Part shown: positions 36,962 to 45,254 of the stretch, piece by piece
Position numbering within the stretch: the stretch's first letter is position 1
Layout: every line of letters begins with the position of its first letter
Assembly: GCA_014192545.1 (NCBI GenBank)
Contig: BJHL01000011.1
Coordinates: 1 to 64,000, forward strand
Direction: 5' to 3'
DNA length: 64,000 nt
Source of the DNA: Phycisphaerae bacterium
Lineage (GTDB): Bacteria; Planctomycetota; Phycisphaerae; Phycisphaerales; UBA1924
Notes under the pieces: generated by a model
Databases searched by the model: none
Told to the model about the DNA's origin: nothing
The model's input: the letters and a program-made list of their open reading frames with translations, nothing else
Translations under genes and position numbers: made by a program

Positions 36962-37618
36962 TCACGTATCATCAGCCGCGCAACCCGGGCAATTAGTCAC
37001 ACAATTCGGATTAGGCAGAAACTCTGTCTTGAGATATGGTTCAGCGTCGATGTAATTCGAAGGGGCCGTGCCACCAAAGCCCGTTGTCGAGGCTTCAAAA
37101 TGAAGATGCGTGAATGGAGCGTTGAATGCGTTTCCGGAACGGCCGGTCTTTCCGAGAACCTGGCCTGCGATTATCGTGTCGCCTACTTTCACGAGGGGCG
37201 TCTCTAGGTACTTGAGATGCGCGTATCGAAACCAGAGTCGCTGATCCTTCACCTTGACGATGATGGTGTTGCCGAGGCTCTTATCAACGTATTCGTCTTT
37301 CTTGAACGTGTTTCGTACAGCAATTACAGTCCCATCGAACAACGCAGTGATATCTGTGCCCAGAGGAGCCTTTAGGTCAGTCCCGTTATGTCGCTTTGTC
37401 CCATTGTCGCGACCGCATCCAAACCTCGCTCCATTCACATTGAGCCCCGCTGCATCCGGCGGAGCAAACTCCAACGCAATCGGAAGCGGATCGAATTTCG
37501 ATCGAGTCACACTCGGTTCAGCTCTGTTGCAACTGCTGTTAGCGCAGCACCCAGACAGCACAGCTGCCACAAGCGACGTTTGCAAGAAAATGCTCACGAT
37601 GCAGGTTCGGAACTTCAT
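36962..37618 (-). CDS. M23-family metallopeptidase lipoprotein
   Basis: A 218-residue exported endopeptidase. The N-terminus has a lipoprotein signal with lipobox VLSGC. The zinc site is present: HNGTD (first His and Asp) and THLHFEA (HxH), with the LytM-like core between (ALFDGTVIAVR, GQVLGKTGRSG). Such enzymes cut peptide cross-links in peptidoglycan, so it would work at the periplasmic face of the cell wall. First gene of the four-gene operon. A C-terminal cysteine cluster (CVTNCPGC) is unusual for the family and might bind metal or form disulfides. Confidence 0.88.
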   Translation of the reverse strand: MKFRTCIVSIFLQTSLVAAVLSGCCANSSCNRAEPSVTRSKFDPLPIALEFAPPDAAGLNVNGARFGCGRDNGTKRHNGTDLKAPLGTDITALFDGTVIAVRNTFKKDEYVDKSLGNTIIVKVKDQRLWFRYAHLKYLETPLVKVGDTIIAGQVLGKTGRSGNAFNAPFTHLHFEASTTGFGGTAPSNYIDAEPYLKTEFLPNPNCVTNCPGCAADDT

Positions 37619-38053
37619 ATGAAAACAGTACCACAAACACGCTGCCCTGTTGGCGTGAAACTACAAAATCATTTTTGATTAACACTGTTTTCTCTACTGA
37701 CGGACTCAACCATGGCGGGCAGCCACCGACTGATTTTCATATATGACGGAATGACAAATACTTATGCAAAGATCAGCTCTGCCCGATCCCGCCAAATCCG
37801 CAGCTCGCTCACCTCTGCTTCAGAGAGCAAAGCCCCTATCCGCGATACCTCTCCGCTTCAAGCAGCCCTTGCGAATGCAAGGGCTGTTTTCATAGGGACT
37901 TGCGCAAGGGGCGTGGTCCGGTGGGCGAGCACTGCCCCGGGAAACTACCCCGGGTGCAAGGGCTTGCAACGGCTCCATACGATGTGCCCTGCATTACGCC
38001 TAAGGGAACGTCAGCCGCACGGAGGTATCAGTGATCGTGTCGCGGACGGAGCT
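37619..38053. other. Intergenic region between the giant-protein operon and the PLD helicase
   Basis: Holds the minus-strand promoter of the M23 lipoprotein operon and the plus-strand hairpin at 37864. No protein-coding frame is convincing. Confidence 0.4.
37864..37890 (+). terminator. Orphan plus-strand terminator
   Basis: Nine-base-pair perfect hairpin (agcccttgc / gcaagggct, loop gaat) followed by GTTTT on the plus strand. No plus-strand gene precedes it, since both flanking genes are on minus. It may end a small RNA from 37690-37864 or be a relic. Confidence 0.55.
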
Positions 38054-41000
38054 TCAGCCCACAGCCTGCCGCGCTGTAGTCCGCACGAGCCGAGCTGGCA
38101 TAGGGTGCAGCAGCTTCCACACAACGCTGATTGGACGACTGCCCTCGTGCGAGACATAGTCCGCGGAACCCAGGAACGAATACGGAGCGGCTAGACCGGT
38201 CGGCAGGTACTTATGCTCGCGCACAAACAAAAGTGGTGTGTAGCCTTGTTCGCGATGCCGGATGTATCGCTGCCCCGTAGGCGAGTCCGCGGATGTCGTG
38301 CTCTGGGATTGCCAGTGGAAGAGTCGATCACTTATCGCGTAGTCCTCGTACATCGTTGTCGGGGAGTAGGCATCTTCGGTCTTATTGAGCGTGACGAAGA
38401 AGGCATCGACTTTCGATTTGGCCAGATGCAGGACGCCTTCGCGGAACTCTGGCCGATCCGAGATCGTCCAGTGCCCGAGACCGACGAGAACCTCGTCACG
38501 CGTGTAGGTCGCATGGAGCCCGAGCGGGCCGGAGAGATGAGGCGCGGCGTCGTGCGGCCGAACCCTTGAATGGGCAAGCCGATACTCCAAGATCGCTCGC
38601 AGGTCGCGGCACACCGATGGATTTCCACGAAGCTTCGCTTCAGCGGCCTCAAGCTCCCAGCCGTCGCCATCTAATCCCCACAGTGACATGTGCAACATCG
38701 AGAGTCGACAGCGGTCAAGAGCATGAAGTGATTCCACAGCCTGCGGCAGCTCCAAGTGAGAAAGCAGGAATCGAATCGTGTGCGGCTCATCGATGTGGCA
38801 GAGCCGGCGAAGGCCCTTCGTCAGGCGTTCCTCGTCCGGATCATCCACCGTCGATCCGTGACCTGATTCAGAGAGCAACCGAGACCACAGGCCCCGCCGC
38901 AGCAGTTCATCGATGTTCGTGTCGAGATGGTCGAGGGCTTCCGAGAGCGTCGGCGCTCGTCCCAAGGCTCCCGCCAGTTGGCGGAGGTCGTCGATCACCC
39001 TTGCTCGCCGCAAAGAGATCGACTCTCTGACATTCCTGAGCACTCGTTCCTGCGCAACCCGTTCGAGTTGCACGGAGCAACCCGGCGGCAGGTGCGGGAA
39101 TCCTGCCTCAATCTCCCTGTCGACTCTAGCAGCTGGTTCGCCGCTGATCGCACGGAAGCGAGGTGCGTATCTGAATTCTCGCCGCTGCGCCCCGATGAAA
39201 TCCAAGACCGTCAGACAGTCCTTGTCGCGATGGAGACGAAGACCACGTCCGAGTTGCTGCAAGAACACCGTCAGACTCTCGGTCGGGCGAAGGAAGAGCA
39301 CCGTGTCGACCTCGGGGATGTCGACGCCCTCGTTGTACAGGTCGACGACAAATAGGACATTTATCTCGTGTCGACGCAGTCGATCTTGAGCGGTACGACG
39401 TTCCTGATCGGTGCTCTCGGCAGAAAGGGCCAGGGCGTTGAGCCCGTGCTCCGTGCAGAAACGTGCCATGAACTGAGCATGAGCGACACTGACGCAGAAG
39501 CCAATCGCCCGCATTCTCCCCGGCGCCAGCACGTACTCATTCACTTTGTTCAGTACTAGCCCGGCGCGAGCGTCGTTGCCCGTGTAGACCCGATCAAGAT
39601 CATCGACCCGGTAACCGCCGCGGTGCCAGCGAAGGGTGTCGAGGTCGACGCTATCCGCGATCCCGAAGTACTGAAACGGCGAGAGCAGTCGCCGATTGAT
39701 GGCATCCGGAAGTCTGATTTCGGCGCTGGCCTCTCCTCCGAACCACTGGAAGATGTCGAGACCATCTGACCTTTCAGGAGTTGCGGTAAGCCCCAGAAGC
39801 ACCTGTGGACGGACGTGATCAAGCAATCGCCGATAGCTCGGTGCCGCGGCGTGGTGGAACTCGTCGACCACCACGTATCGGAAACTGTCTGCGGACAGCC
39901 TCCACAGTTCGCGGCTGTTGTAGGTCTGGATGGAGCAGAACAGGTGCTCGCTCTGCCCTGGCAGTGAGCCTCCAACCAGAAGGTCTCCGAAATTCTGATC
40001 GCGCAGCACTGTGCGATAGGTGCCGAGGGCCTGGCGCAGGATTTCTTCACGGTGTGCCACGAAGAGCAGGGACGGCCGCGGAGATTGGAGCTCGCTCCAG
40101 CGCCTGTAGTCAAACGCCGCGATAATTGTCTTGCCGGTGCCTGTCGCGGCCACGACGAGATGGTTCATCTTCTTGCGGACTTCACGCTCTGCCGCAAGGA
40201 CGTCGAGGATCTCCTCTTGAAAGGGGAACGGCCGCAGGTCGAACGTCGGCAGTGCGGCGCTCTCACCGCTGCCGCTGCGTTCTCGCTCGATCGCTTGTCG
40301 CAGTCGGGACGCGCTCGTTGCCGTGAACGGCTCGAACTCGTCATCATTCCAGTAGGTATCAAACGTTGCCAATATCCGCTGCCACAAATGCGGCAACTCG
40401 TATTGGCTGATCTTACTGGTCCACTCCAATCCCTCGGAAAGGGCCGCATGCGAGAGATTCGCCGACCCGACATACGCGCTCCCGAAACCTGTGGCCCGGT
40501 GAATCAGGTACGCCTTCGCGTGGAGGCGTGTGCGAGAGGTGTCATACGACACGCGAACCTCAGTATTCGGCAGTTCGCGGAGTGCCTCAACCGCTCGGGG
40601 ATCGGTCGCTCCCATGTAGCTGGTCGTGATGATGCGGAGGCGAGGACCGTCCGGGTGGGGAGTGCAAGCGAGCTGCTGAAGGTCTGGAAGAATGAGTCGG
40701 AGGCCGCTCCACTTGATGAACGAGCAGAGCACGTCGACGCGATCAGCCGATGCGATCTCTTTTTGAAGCTGCAACGCCAGACTCGGATCGAGCCGAGTTC
40801 CTGTCAGCAACGCCGAACGTGCCAGGGGCGTATCGGGACGGACGGACGGTTCGGTTTGGGGCTGCCGATGGATTGCGAGCAATCTGCGCAGCGGATCTGC
40901 CAAACTCACTGCCTCGCCCCACTCGGTGCCCATCTCCTCCGTCAATGTGGCGATGACTCGATTGACAAGCTTTCGCTGCTTTTCATTCGCTTCTTCACCC

Positions 41001-41200
41001 CTGAACTTTGCGAGTGCACTAAACAGGAGCGTTTCCAAGTACTGAGCGGCTGCAGCGTGCGCGTCCCCCGTGTCGACATTCGCAAACTCGACCAATCGCT
41101 GGTCGTGCATTGGACCAAGCGCGCGAGCCAACTGTCCCGACAGCAATTGCTCGTAGAGGCCGTCATACAATGGATGCGAATTACTCTGTGGAACCACCAC
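38054..41200 (-). CDS. PLD-nuclease / SF2 helicase / DUF3427-like protein
   Basis: A 1048-residue multidomain protein. Residues about 150-290 form a phospholipase-D-like nuclease: TRLHAKAYLIHRATG with GSANLSHAAL is the H-K-S-N half-motif. A SF2 helicase core follows, with Walker A AATGTGKT near residue 355, DEFHHAAA and LTATPERSD, then QQLGRGLRLHRDKDCL. The C-terminal 350 residues (from about 700, with LGLHATYTRDEVLVGLG and YEDYAISDRLFHWQSQS) match the DUF3427 type. This architecture is recurrent in defence islands and probably degrades or remodels invading DNA. Single gene with its own promoter; GTG start. Confidence 0.85.
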   Translation of the reverse strand: MVVPQSNSHPLYDGLYEQLLSGQLARALGPMHDQRLVEFANVDTGDAHAAAAQYLETLLFSALAKFRGEEANEKQRKLVNRVIATLTEEMGTEWGEAVSLADPLRRLLAIHRQPQTEPSVRPDTPLARSALLTGTRLDPSLALQLQKEIASADRVDVLCSFIKWSGLRLILPDLQQLACTPHPDGPRLRIITTSYMGATDPRAVEALRELPNTEVRVSYDTSRTRLHAKAYLIHRATGFGSAYVGSANLSHAALSEGLEWTSKISQYELPHLWQRILATFDTYWNDDEFEPFTATSASRLRQAIERERSGSGESAALPTFDLRPFPFQEEILDVLAAEREVRKKMNHLVVAATGTGKTIIAAFDYRRWSELQSPRPSLLFVAHREEILRQALGTYRTVLRDQNFGDLLVGGSLPGQSEHLFCSIQTYNSRELWRLSADSFRYVVVDEFHHAAAPSYRRLLDHVRPQVLLGLTATPERSDGLDIFQWFGGEASAEIRLPDAINRRLLSPFQYFGIADSVDLDTLRWHRGGYRVDDLDRVYTGNDARAGLVLNKVNEYVLAPGRMRAIGFCVSVAHAQFMARFCTEHGLNALALSAESTDQERRTAQDRLRRHEINVLFVVDLYNEGVDIPEVDTVLFLRPTESLTVFLQQLGRGLRLHRDKDCLTVLDFIGAQRREFRYAPRFRAISGEPAARVDREIEAGFPHLPPGCSVQLERVAQERVLRNVRESISLRRARVIDDLRQLAGALGRAPTLSEALDHLDTNIDELLRRGLWSRLLSESGHGSTVDDPDEERLTKGLRRLCHIDEPHTIRFLLSHLELPQAVESLHALDRCRLSMLHMSLWGLDGDGWELEAAEAKLRGNPSVCRDLRAILEYRLAHSRVRPHDAAPHLSGPLGLHATYTRDEVLVGLGHWTISDRPEFREGVLHLAKSKVDAFFVTLNKTEDAYSPTTMYEDYAISDRLFHWQSQSTTSADSPTGQRYIRHREQGYTPLLFVREHKYLPTGLAAPYSFLGSADYVSHEGSRPISVVWKLLHPMPARLVRTTARQAVG

Positions 41201-41393
41201 CCTATAAGAGTATCCGATCGAGAAGCAGTTTGATTGGCTTGGGGCCCACGCTGCATAAGCCTAATGTTCCCGTTGCAGTGGTCATGCCGCGCGGTCCACG
41301 GTGTCCCACATGAGGTGATTCTCCGGCCACAGCCGTTAACCCGACTCTTCGTGGATCAACGCACAACCTCAGGTTCCTCCAAAATGTGCGACT

Positions 41394-41642
41394 CTACGGA
41401 TCGATCTCTGTTCCTCGACTTACGCCGCCCCTTTGACTCCCGCTCTCGGCTTCAAAGGGAGACTCGATCTTGATCGGGTCTGCCGTTCTCGTTTTGCTGC
41501 GATGGAGTTCGAGATTTTCCGCAGTGTCCGCGAGCGCTCGGTGGGCCGATTTTTGCAGCGCGGCCTTCACTCGCTCTTGGTACGTTCGCGGCAGCGTTGA
41601 TCGGCGCGATTCGCCGGGGGTATCGAGCGGCTGGGAACTCAT
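41394..41642 (-). CDS. Possible small hypothetical protein
   Basis: About 82 residues, basic (RRSTLPRTYQERVKAALQKS). Codon pattern is plausible and it sits just downstream of the tRNA-Ser 3' end, on the same strand. No ribosome binding site and no family. It may be the end of a lost element gene. Confidence 0.25.
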   Translation of the reverse strand: MSSQPLDTPGESRRSTLPRTYQERVKAALQKSAHRALADTAENLELHRSKTRTADPIKIESPFEAESGSQRGGVSRGTEIDP

Positions 41643-41735
41643 CCGGAACTTACCCGAAACACAGCCCTCAAAATCAGCAACCCCCATCTACAAACGCCTC
41701 ATCAGAGGAGTCTGCACACGGGGGTTGAAGCGAAG

Positions 41736-41822
41736 CGGAGAGGAAGGGATTCGAACCCCCGATGACCCGAAGGCCATACTAGTTTTCGAGACTAGCCCAT
41801 TCAACCGCTCTGGCACCTCTCC
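41736..41822 (-). tRNA. tRNA-Ser(CGA)
   Basis: An 87-base class II tRNA. The acceptor stem GGAGAGG pairs with CCTCTCC; the anticodon arm is CTAGT-CTCGAAA-ACTAG with anticodon CGA (serine, codon UCG); a long variable arm follows, then the T-loop GGTTCGAATCC. CCA is not encoded. The 3' end faces the accessory region, so it is a likely integration site for the left-hand elements. Confidence 0.93.
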
Positions 41823-42218
41823 GAATGGGGCCGATTATAGCGTGTGAGTGGCTGGTGGCTGCTGAGTAGTGCAGCGATAGCCCTTAAGGCGAGTGCCGGA
41901 CCTTGCACGCGAAACCACGCGAGCGGGACTGTCGTCCGGCGCGGTGGCCCTTCCATCTCATCCTTCGTGATTGACCGCTCGTTGTCGGAATCGATAGCTC
42001 GCGCGAGTTGGTCCTCGCTTCGTGGTCGTCACGCAATCTGCCGCGTGATTCGTCACATGTGGAAACGGACTCACGCAACGTCCGGTTGTGCTTCTTCTCA
42101 AGTTTTTTTCATTCCCTGCGGACACTCTGGCGACACGCGACGAAAGAACGCTGCATCTCATGCGATGCATCGCCGGCGTGCGTGCGGGCCCGCATGCTGA
42201 CGAATCACGATCCCGCGT

Positions 42219-42278
42219 CTTGGTGTGAGTTGTCTTGGTGTGAGTTGTCTTGATGTAAGTTGCCTTGGTGCAGATTGA
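42219..42278 (+). repeat. 15-bp tandem repeat upstream of the sigma gene
   Basis: Four 15-base units: two perfect (cttggtgtgagttgt) and two degenerate. They end 78 bases before the sigma-factor start, so they overlap the expected promoter region. Could be a regulator-binding array or a replication-slippage product. Confidence 0.7.
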
Positions 42279-42356
42279 CGTAGATTGGTGTAAAAATCAC
42301 CTTTGAGATCGCTGCATCGCAAGTTCGCAACCGTCCTTATAGTTTTACCGTTCCCT

Positions 42357-42926
42357 ATGGCATCAGTCGTTCAACATCCCGGACTCCTGGCACGCGTTGC
42401 AGCGGGCGATAAGGCTGCTGCACGCGAGATGGTCGAGCAGTTTGGGCCGCTCGTGTGGTCGTTGTCGCGAACGTTTGCGAATTCACAGGCTGATGCGGAG
42501 GATGCGTCGCAGGACGTTTTCATTCACTTGTGGAAAAAAGCCCACATGTACGATTCGCGGTTTGGCGATGAAGAGCAATTCGTCGCCGTCGTCGCCAGGC
42601 GTCGGCTGATTGATCGCTATCGCAGCGAGCAGTCACGGCGCAGCATGTTGGTTGCTGATGCTGACATTCATGCGAGTTTGCGTGCGGATGGGAACGTGGA
42701 ACGCTCGCACGATGCGAAGGTGGCACGCGAGCATTTCGCGACGCTGATTGATGAGGAACGAACGGTGCTGATATTGTCGGTGGTGCGCGGACTGACGCAC
42801 GATCAAATTTCCAAACACTTGTCGATGCCGCTCGGAACCGTGAAAAGCCACATTTATCGGGGCCTCGCCACGTTGCGAGATCGGCTGACTCGCAGCGAGC
42901 GAAATGCGAAGGGGAGTGTCGTATGA
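42357..42926 (+). CDS. ECF-type RNA polymerase sigma factor
   Basis: A 189-residue sigma factor. Region 2 is seen in ANSQADAEDASQDVFIHLWKK and VARRRLIDRYRSEQSRR; region 4 in LTHDQISKHLSMPLGTVKSHI followed by YRGLATLRDRL. ATG at 42357 fits the family N-terminus better than the upstream start at 42303. Its stop overlaps the start of an anti-sigma gene (ATGA), the classic arrangement where the membrane protein holds the sigma factor inactive. Confidence 0.92.
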   Translation: MASVVQHPGLLARVAAGDKAAAREMVEQFGPLVWSLSRTFANSQADAEDASQDVFIHLWKKAHMYDSRFGDEEQFVAVVARRRLIDRYRSEQSRRSMLVADADIHASLRADGNVERSHDAKVAREHFATLIDEERTVLILSVVRGLTHDQISKHLSMPLGTVKSHIYRGLATLRDRLTRSERNAKGSVV

Positions 42927-43993
42927 GCGATCAATCCCCTCGCAATCCCGGCGTTCATATGGGCAACCCTCTGGCAGACGCCGCGACCGGTGCGGGCAAA
43001 CCCGTTGACGTGTGGCCACCCTTGCAAGAAGAAATTGCGGCTGCGTCATTGCACCGCGCAGCAGCACCCATGGAACGCATGCCAGCGTCGCTCGCGAGCA
43101 GCATTGCGAGCAAGCTCGATATGGCGATGGATGAGCAAACACTCGCCGAGCGTGATGCGACGACTGCGCCGTTGCCGTTTGCTGCGACCGTTGCCAAGAA
43201 GTTCTCGCTTGTGCCTTGGGCTATCGCTGCTGCAGCGTTGCTTGCGGGCGCGGTGACGATTGGTGTCATCAGCGGCCGCCTCTCGGCGCGACAGAGCGAA
43301 CTTGTCGCAGCCAAGGAACAGGTCAAGATTCTCGAAGCCCGCATCAGTGACAATACAACGGTGCTCGCAAAAGCGAGTGCACATATCGAGAGCTTGGCGC
43401 GCGATCTGACGACTCGTACGGACGACTTGCGCGACAAGGAAGCTCAGGTGATCGCGGCCGCGCAGCGCAACACTTTGCTCGCGCAGCAACTTGCCGATGC
43501 GACGACAACTGCTGCGCAGCGAGTTCGTGAACTGGATGACGCAAAGCTGGTCATCGCTCGGCTGGAAGCTCCGGCTGACCCGCAGATTGCTTTGCAGAAC
43601 CGTACCAAGTTGCTCGAAGTGCCCGACACCATCCGCGTGGCGTGGGCTCCGTTCAATCTTGATGGTGCACCCGCTGCCGAGCAGCCCAACATCACTGGTG
43701 ATGTTGTTTGGAATGATCGCCTTGAAACTGGCTACTTGCGATTTGTGGGCCTCAAGCCCAACGATCCGACCAAGGAGCAGTATCAGGTCTGGGTCATCGA
43801 CGAACGCGGCATGGAACAGAAAGTTTCAGGCGGCATCTTCAACGCGACAGCAGACGGCGAAGTGATCGTGCCCATCACCCCAGGCATCGCAGTGGGGCGG
43901 GTTGCACTGTTTGCGATTACCGTCGAGAAGCCAGGCGGCACTTGGGTGCCTGACCTGAAGCGACGCGTGGTGGTTGCGCCGCGCGGGAGTTGA
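42923..43993 (+). CDS. Membrane anti-sigma factor, RskA-like C-terminal domain
   Basis: A 356-residue protein. One transmembrane segment near residues 90-112 (LVPWAIAAAALLAGAVTIG), a coiled coil at about 115-220 (QVKILEARISDN), and a periplasmic RskA-type domain at 235-350 with YLRFVGLKPNDPTKEQYQVW and ALFAITVEKPGGT. The N-terminal cytoplasmic part, which would bind the sigma factor, lacks an obvious zinc-binding anti-sigma motif. Partner of the upstream ECF sigma factor by overlap; release probably involves cleavage, as in other RskA systems. Confidence 0.87.
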   Translation: MSDQSPRNPGVHMGNPLADAATGAGKPVDVWPPLQEEIAAASLHRAAAPMERMPASLASSIASKLDMAMDEQTLAERDATTAPLPFAATVAKKFSLVPWAIAAAALLAGAVTIGVISGRLSARQSELVAAKEQVKILEARISDNTTVLAKASAHIESLARDLTTRTDDLRDKEAQVIAAAQRNTLLAQQLADATTTAAQRVRELDDAKLVIARLEAPADPQIALQNRTKLLEVPDTIRVAWAPFNLDGAPAAEQPNITGDVVWNDRLETGYLRFVGLKPNDPTKEQYQVWVIDERGMEQKVSGGIFNATADGEVIVPITPGIAVGRVALFAITVEKPGGTWVPDLKRRVVVAPRGS

Positions 43994-44047
43994 GGAAGGC
44001 GGAAGTGCGGTGTGCTACGTGCGGCGTGATTTGTTGCCGCGTGGTTT

Positions 44048-44117
44048 GCCCAGTGCCCAGTGCCCAGTGCCCAGTGCCCAGTGCCTAGTGCCTAGTGCCT
44101 AGTGCCCAGTGCCTAGT
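44048..44117 (+). repeat. 7-bp tandem repeat (gccyagt)x10
   Basis: Ten uninterrupted 7-base units (gcccagt or gcctagt), followed by a degenerate unit to 44124. It overlaps the last codons and stop of coaC at 44113. Length suggests slippage and strain-to-strain variation. Confidence 0.9.
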
Positions 44118-44706
44118 ACCCGGTGCCTACCAGCACCTTCGCCACTGCTTCCAGCAGCACTTCCGGCTCACTCATCCGCCCAGTTCCCACAGTGCGGCAA
44201 GCCTGCCAGCCTTCGCCCGGGCCGACGATCTGGAACTTGTCTTCGATCAACATCGCAAGGTTGCGCTGCGTGCTGGGCTGGTTCCACATCGCATCGTTCA
44301 TGCTTGGTGCTAGCAGCACGGGGGTCTGCGTGCGGTCAATGGCGCTCAGCACAAGCGTCACAACATCGTCGGTGCGACCAGTTGCGAGCTTGGCCATGCA
44401 GTCCATCGTGCATGGCGCGATGAGCGCGACGGCCGCATCTCGCGCGAGGGAGATGTGCTGGGGGTCTTTGCTTTCAACGTGTTCCCACGCGCTGGTGTAA
44501 ACCGGGTTGCCACTCAGGGCCTGGAACGTCAGCGGCGTCACGAACTTGGTCGCGTTTTCCGTCATCAACACCGTGACGTGCGCGCCAGCTTGCGCAAGGC
44601 GGCTCACGACCATGCACGTCTTGTACGCGGCGATGCCACCGCTGACGCCGATGATGATTCGGCGGCCTTGGGCGCGAGCGGCGAGGGAAGAAAGATCAGG
44701 CGGCAT
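44113..44706 (-). CDS. coaC: Phosphopantothenoylcysteine decarboxylase (CoaC domain only)
   Basis: A 197-residue flavoprotein of the HFCD family that decarboxylates 4'-phosphopantothenoylcysteine in coenzyme A synthesis. The FMN-binding start IIIGVSGGIAAYKT, the middle TENATKFVTPLTFQALSG and the substrate motif LAPSMNDAMW are present. Most bacteria fuse this to CoaB (Dfp); here the CoaB half is missing, so it must be encoded elsewhere. The stop falls inside a 7-base tandem repeat, so repeat slippage could change the C-terminus. Lies downstream of rpoZ on the same strand. Confidence 0.88.
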   Translation of the reverse strand: MPPDLSSLAARAQGRRIIIGVSGGIAAYKTCMVVSRLAQAGAHVTVLMTENATKFVTPLTFQALSGNPVYTSAWEHVESKDPQHISLARDAAVALIAPCTMDCMAKLATGRTDDVVTLVLSAIDRTQTPVLLAPSMNDAMWNQPSTQRNLAMLIEDKFQIVGPGEGWQACRTVGTGRMSEPEVLLEAVAKVLVGTGY

Positions 44707-44792
44707 GGGAAGTCGTCGGAGAACGGGGAACAGAGAGCGGAGAACAGTTCAAAGCACTGCTCCGGCATTACCGTTCAGTCATCAAACGAAAT

Positions 44793-45038
44793 TCAGAGCA
44801 GCGAGCCGCCGCCGGTGGTGGGGGCCTTCTGGTCCAGCTTTGAGGGGTCCCACTCAAGGGTGATCTTGTCTTGCATGATCTCGTCGATGACGACTTCGAG
44901 GTCGCTGCGACCTTCGCGAGCAACCAACGGGCGGGCTCCATCGATCAGTTGTTCCAAGCGGCGCTGCACAAGTGCGCACAGCTTGAATCGGCCACCCATC
45001 TTATTGACAATTTCATCGCTCTTGAGTGCTTCGATCAT
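44793..45038 (-). CDS. rpoZ: RNA polymerase omega subunit
   Basis: An 81-residue protein with the omega pattern: ALKSDEIVNKMGGRFKLCAL, then VQRRLEQLIDGARPLV and a DLEVVIDEI helix. It supports assembly of RNA polymerase. The ATG at 45038 gives the normal length. The next gene on the strand is coaC, 86 bases on; a rpoZ-coaC/dfp order is common in bacteria. Confidence 0.87.
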   Translation of the reverse strand: MIEALKSDEIVNKMGGRFKLCALVQRRLEQLIDGARPLVAREGRSDLEVVIDEIMQDKITLEWDPSKLDQKAPTTGGGSLL

Positions 45039-45254
45039 GGCGTCTTCATACCTCAGGCCTTGGCCGTTCGCGGGCGGCACGCAAGTCGTTCGGAAACAAG
45101 CCTTCCCGCGTTGAAGTACGGGGGCTATGCTTGCGATGCAAGGCCTCCATGATAGGCATCGCTTCCGCGGGTTTCCGGTTTGTCGGGTCTTGGCTGCTGT
45201 CGGTGCTTTGGTTGGGTTCGGCATGTTCCGGACGGTCTTTGGTTGCCTTGCCCT

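Noticed and set aside
37712-38194. Plus-strand 160-codon frame
   Set aside because: Crosses a terminator hairpin and the end of the helicase gene; no motif.
41470-41847. Plus-strand 125-codon frame
   Set aside because: Runs through the tRNA-Ser gene on the other strand; no protein motif.
44048-44124. CRISPR array
   Set aside because: Units are 7 bases with no spacers; a plain tandem repeat. No cas genes anywhere in the window.
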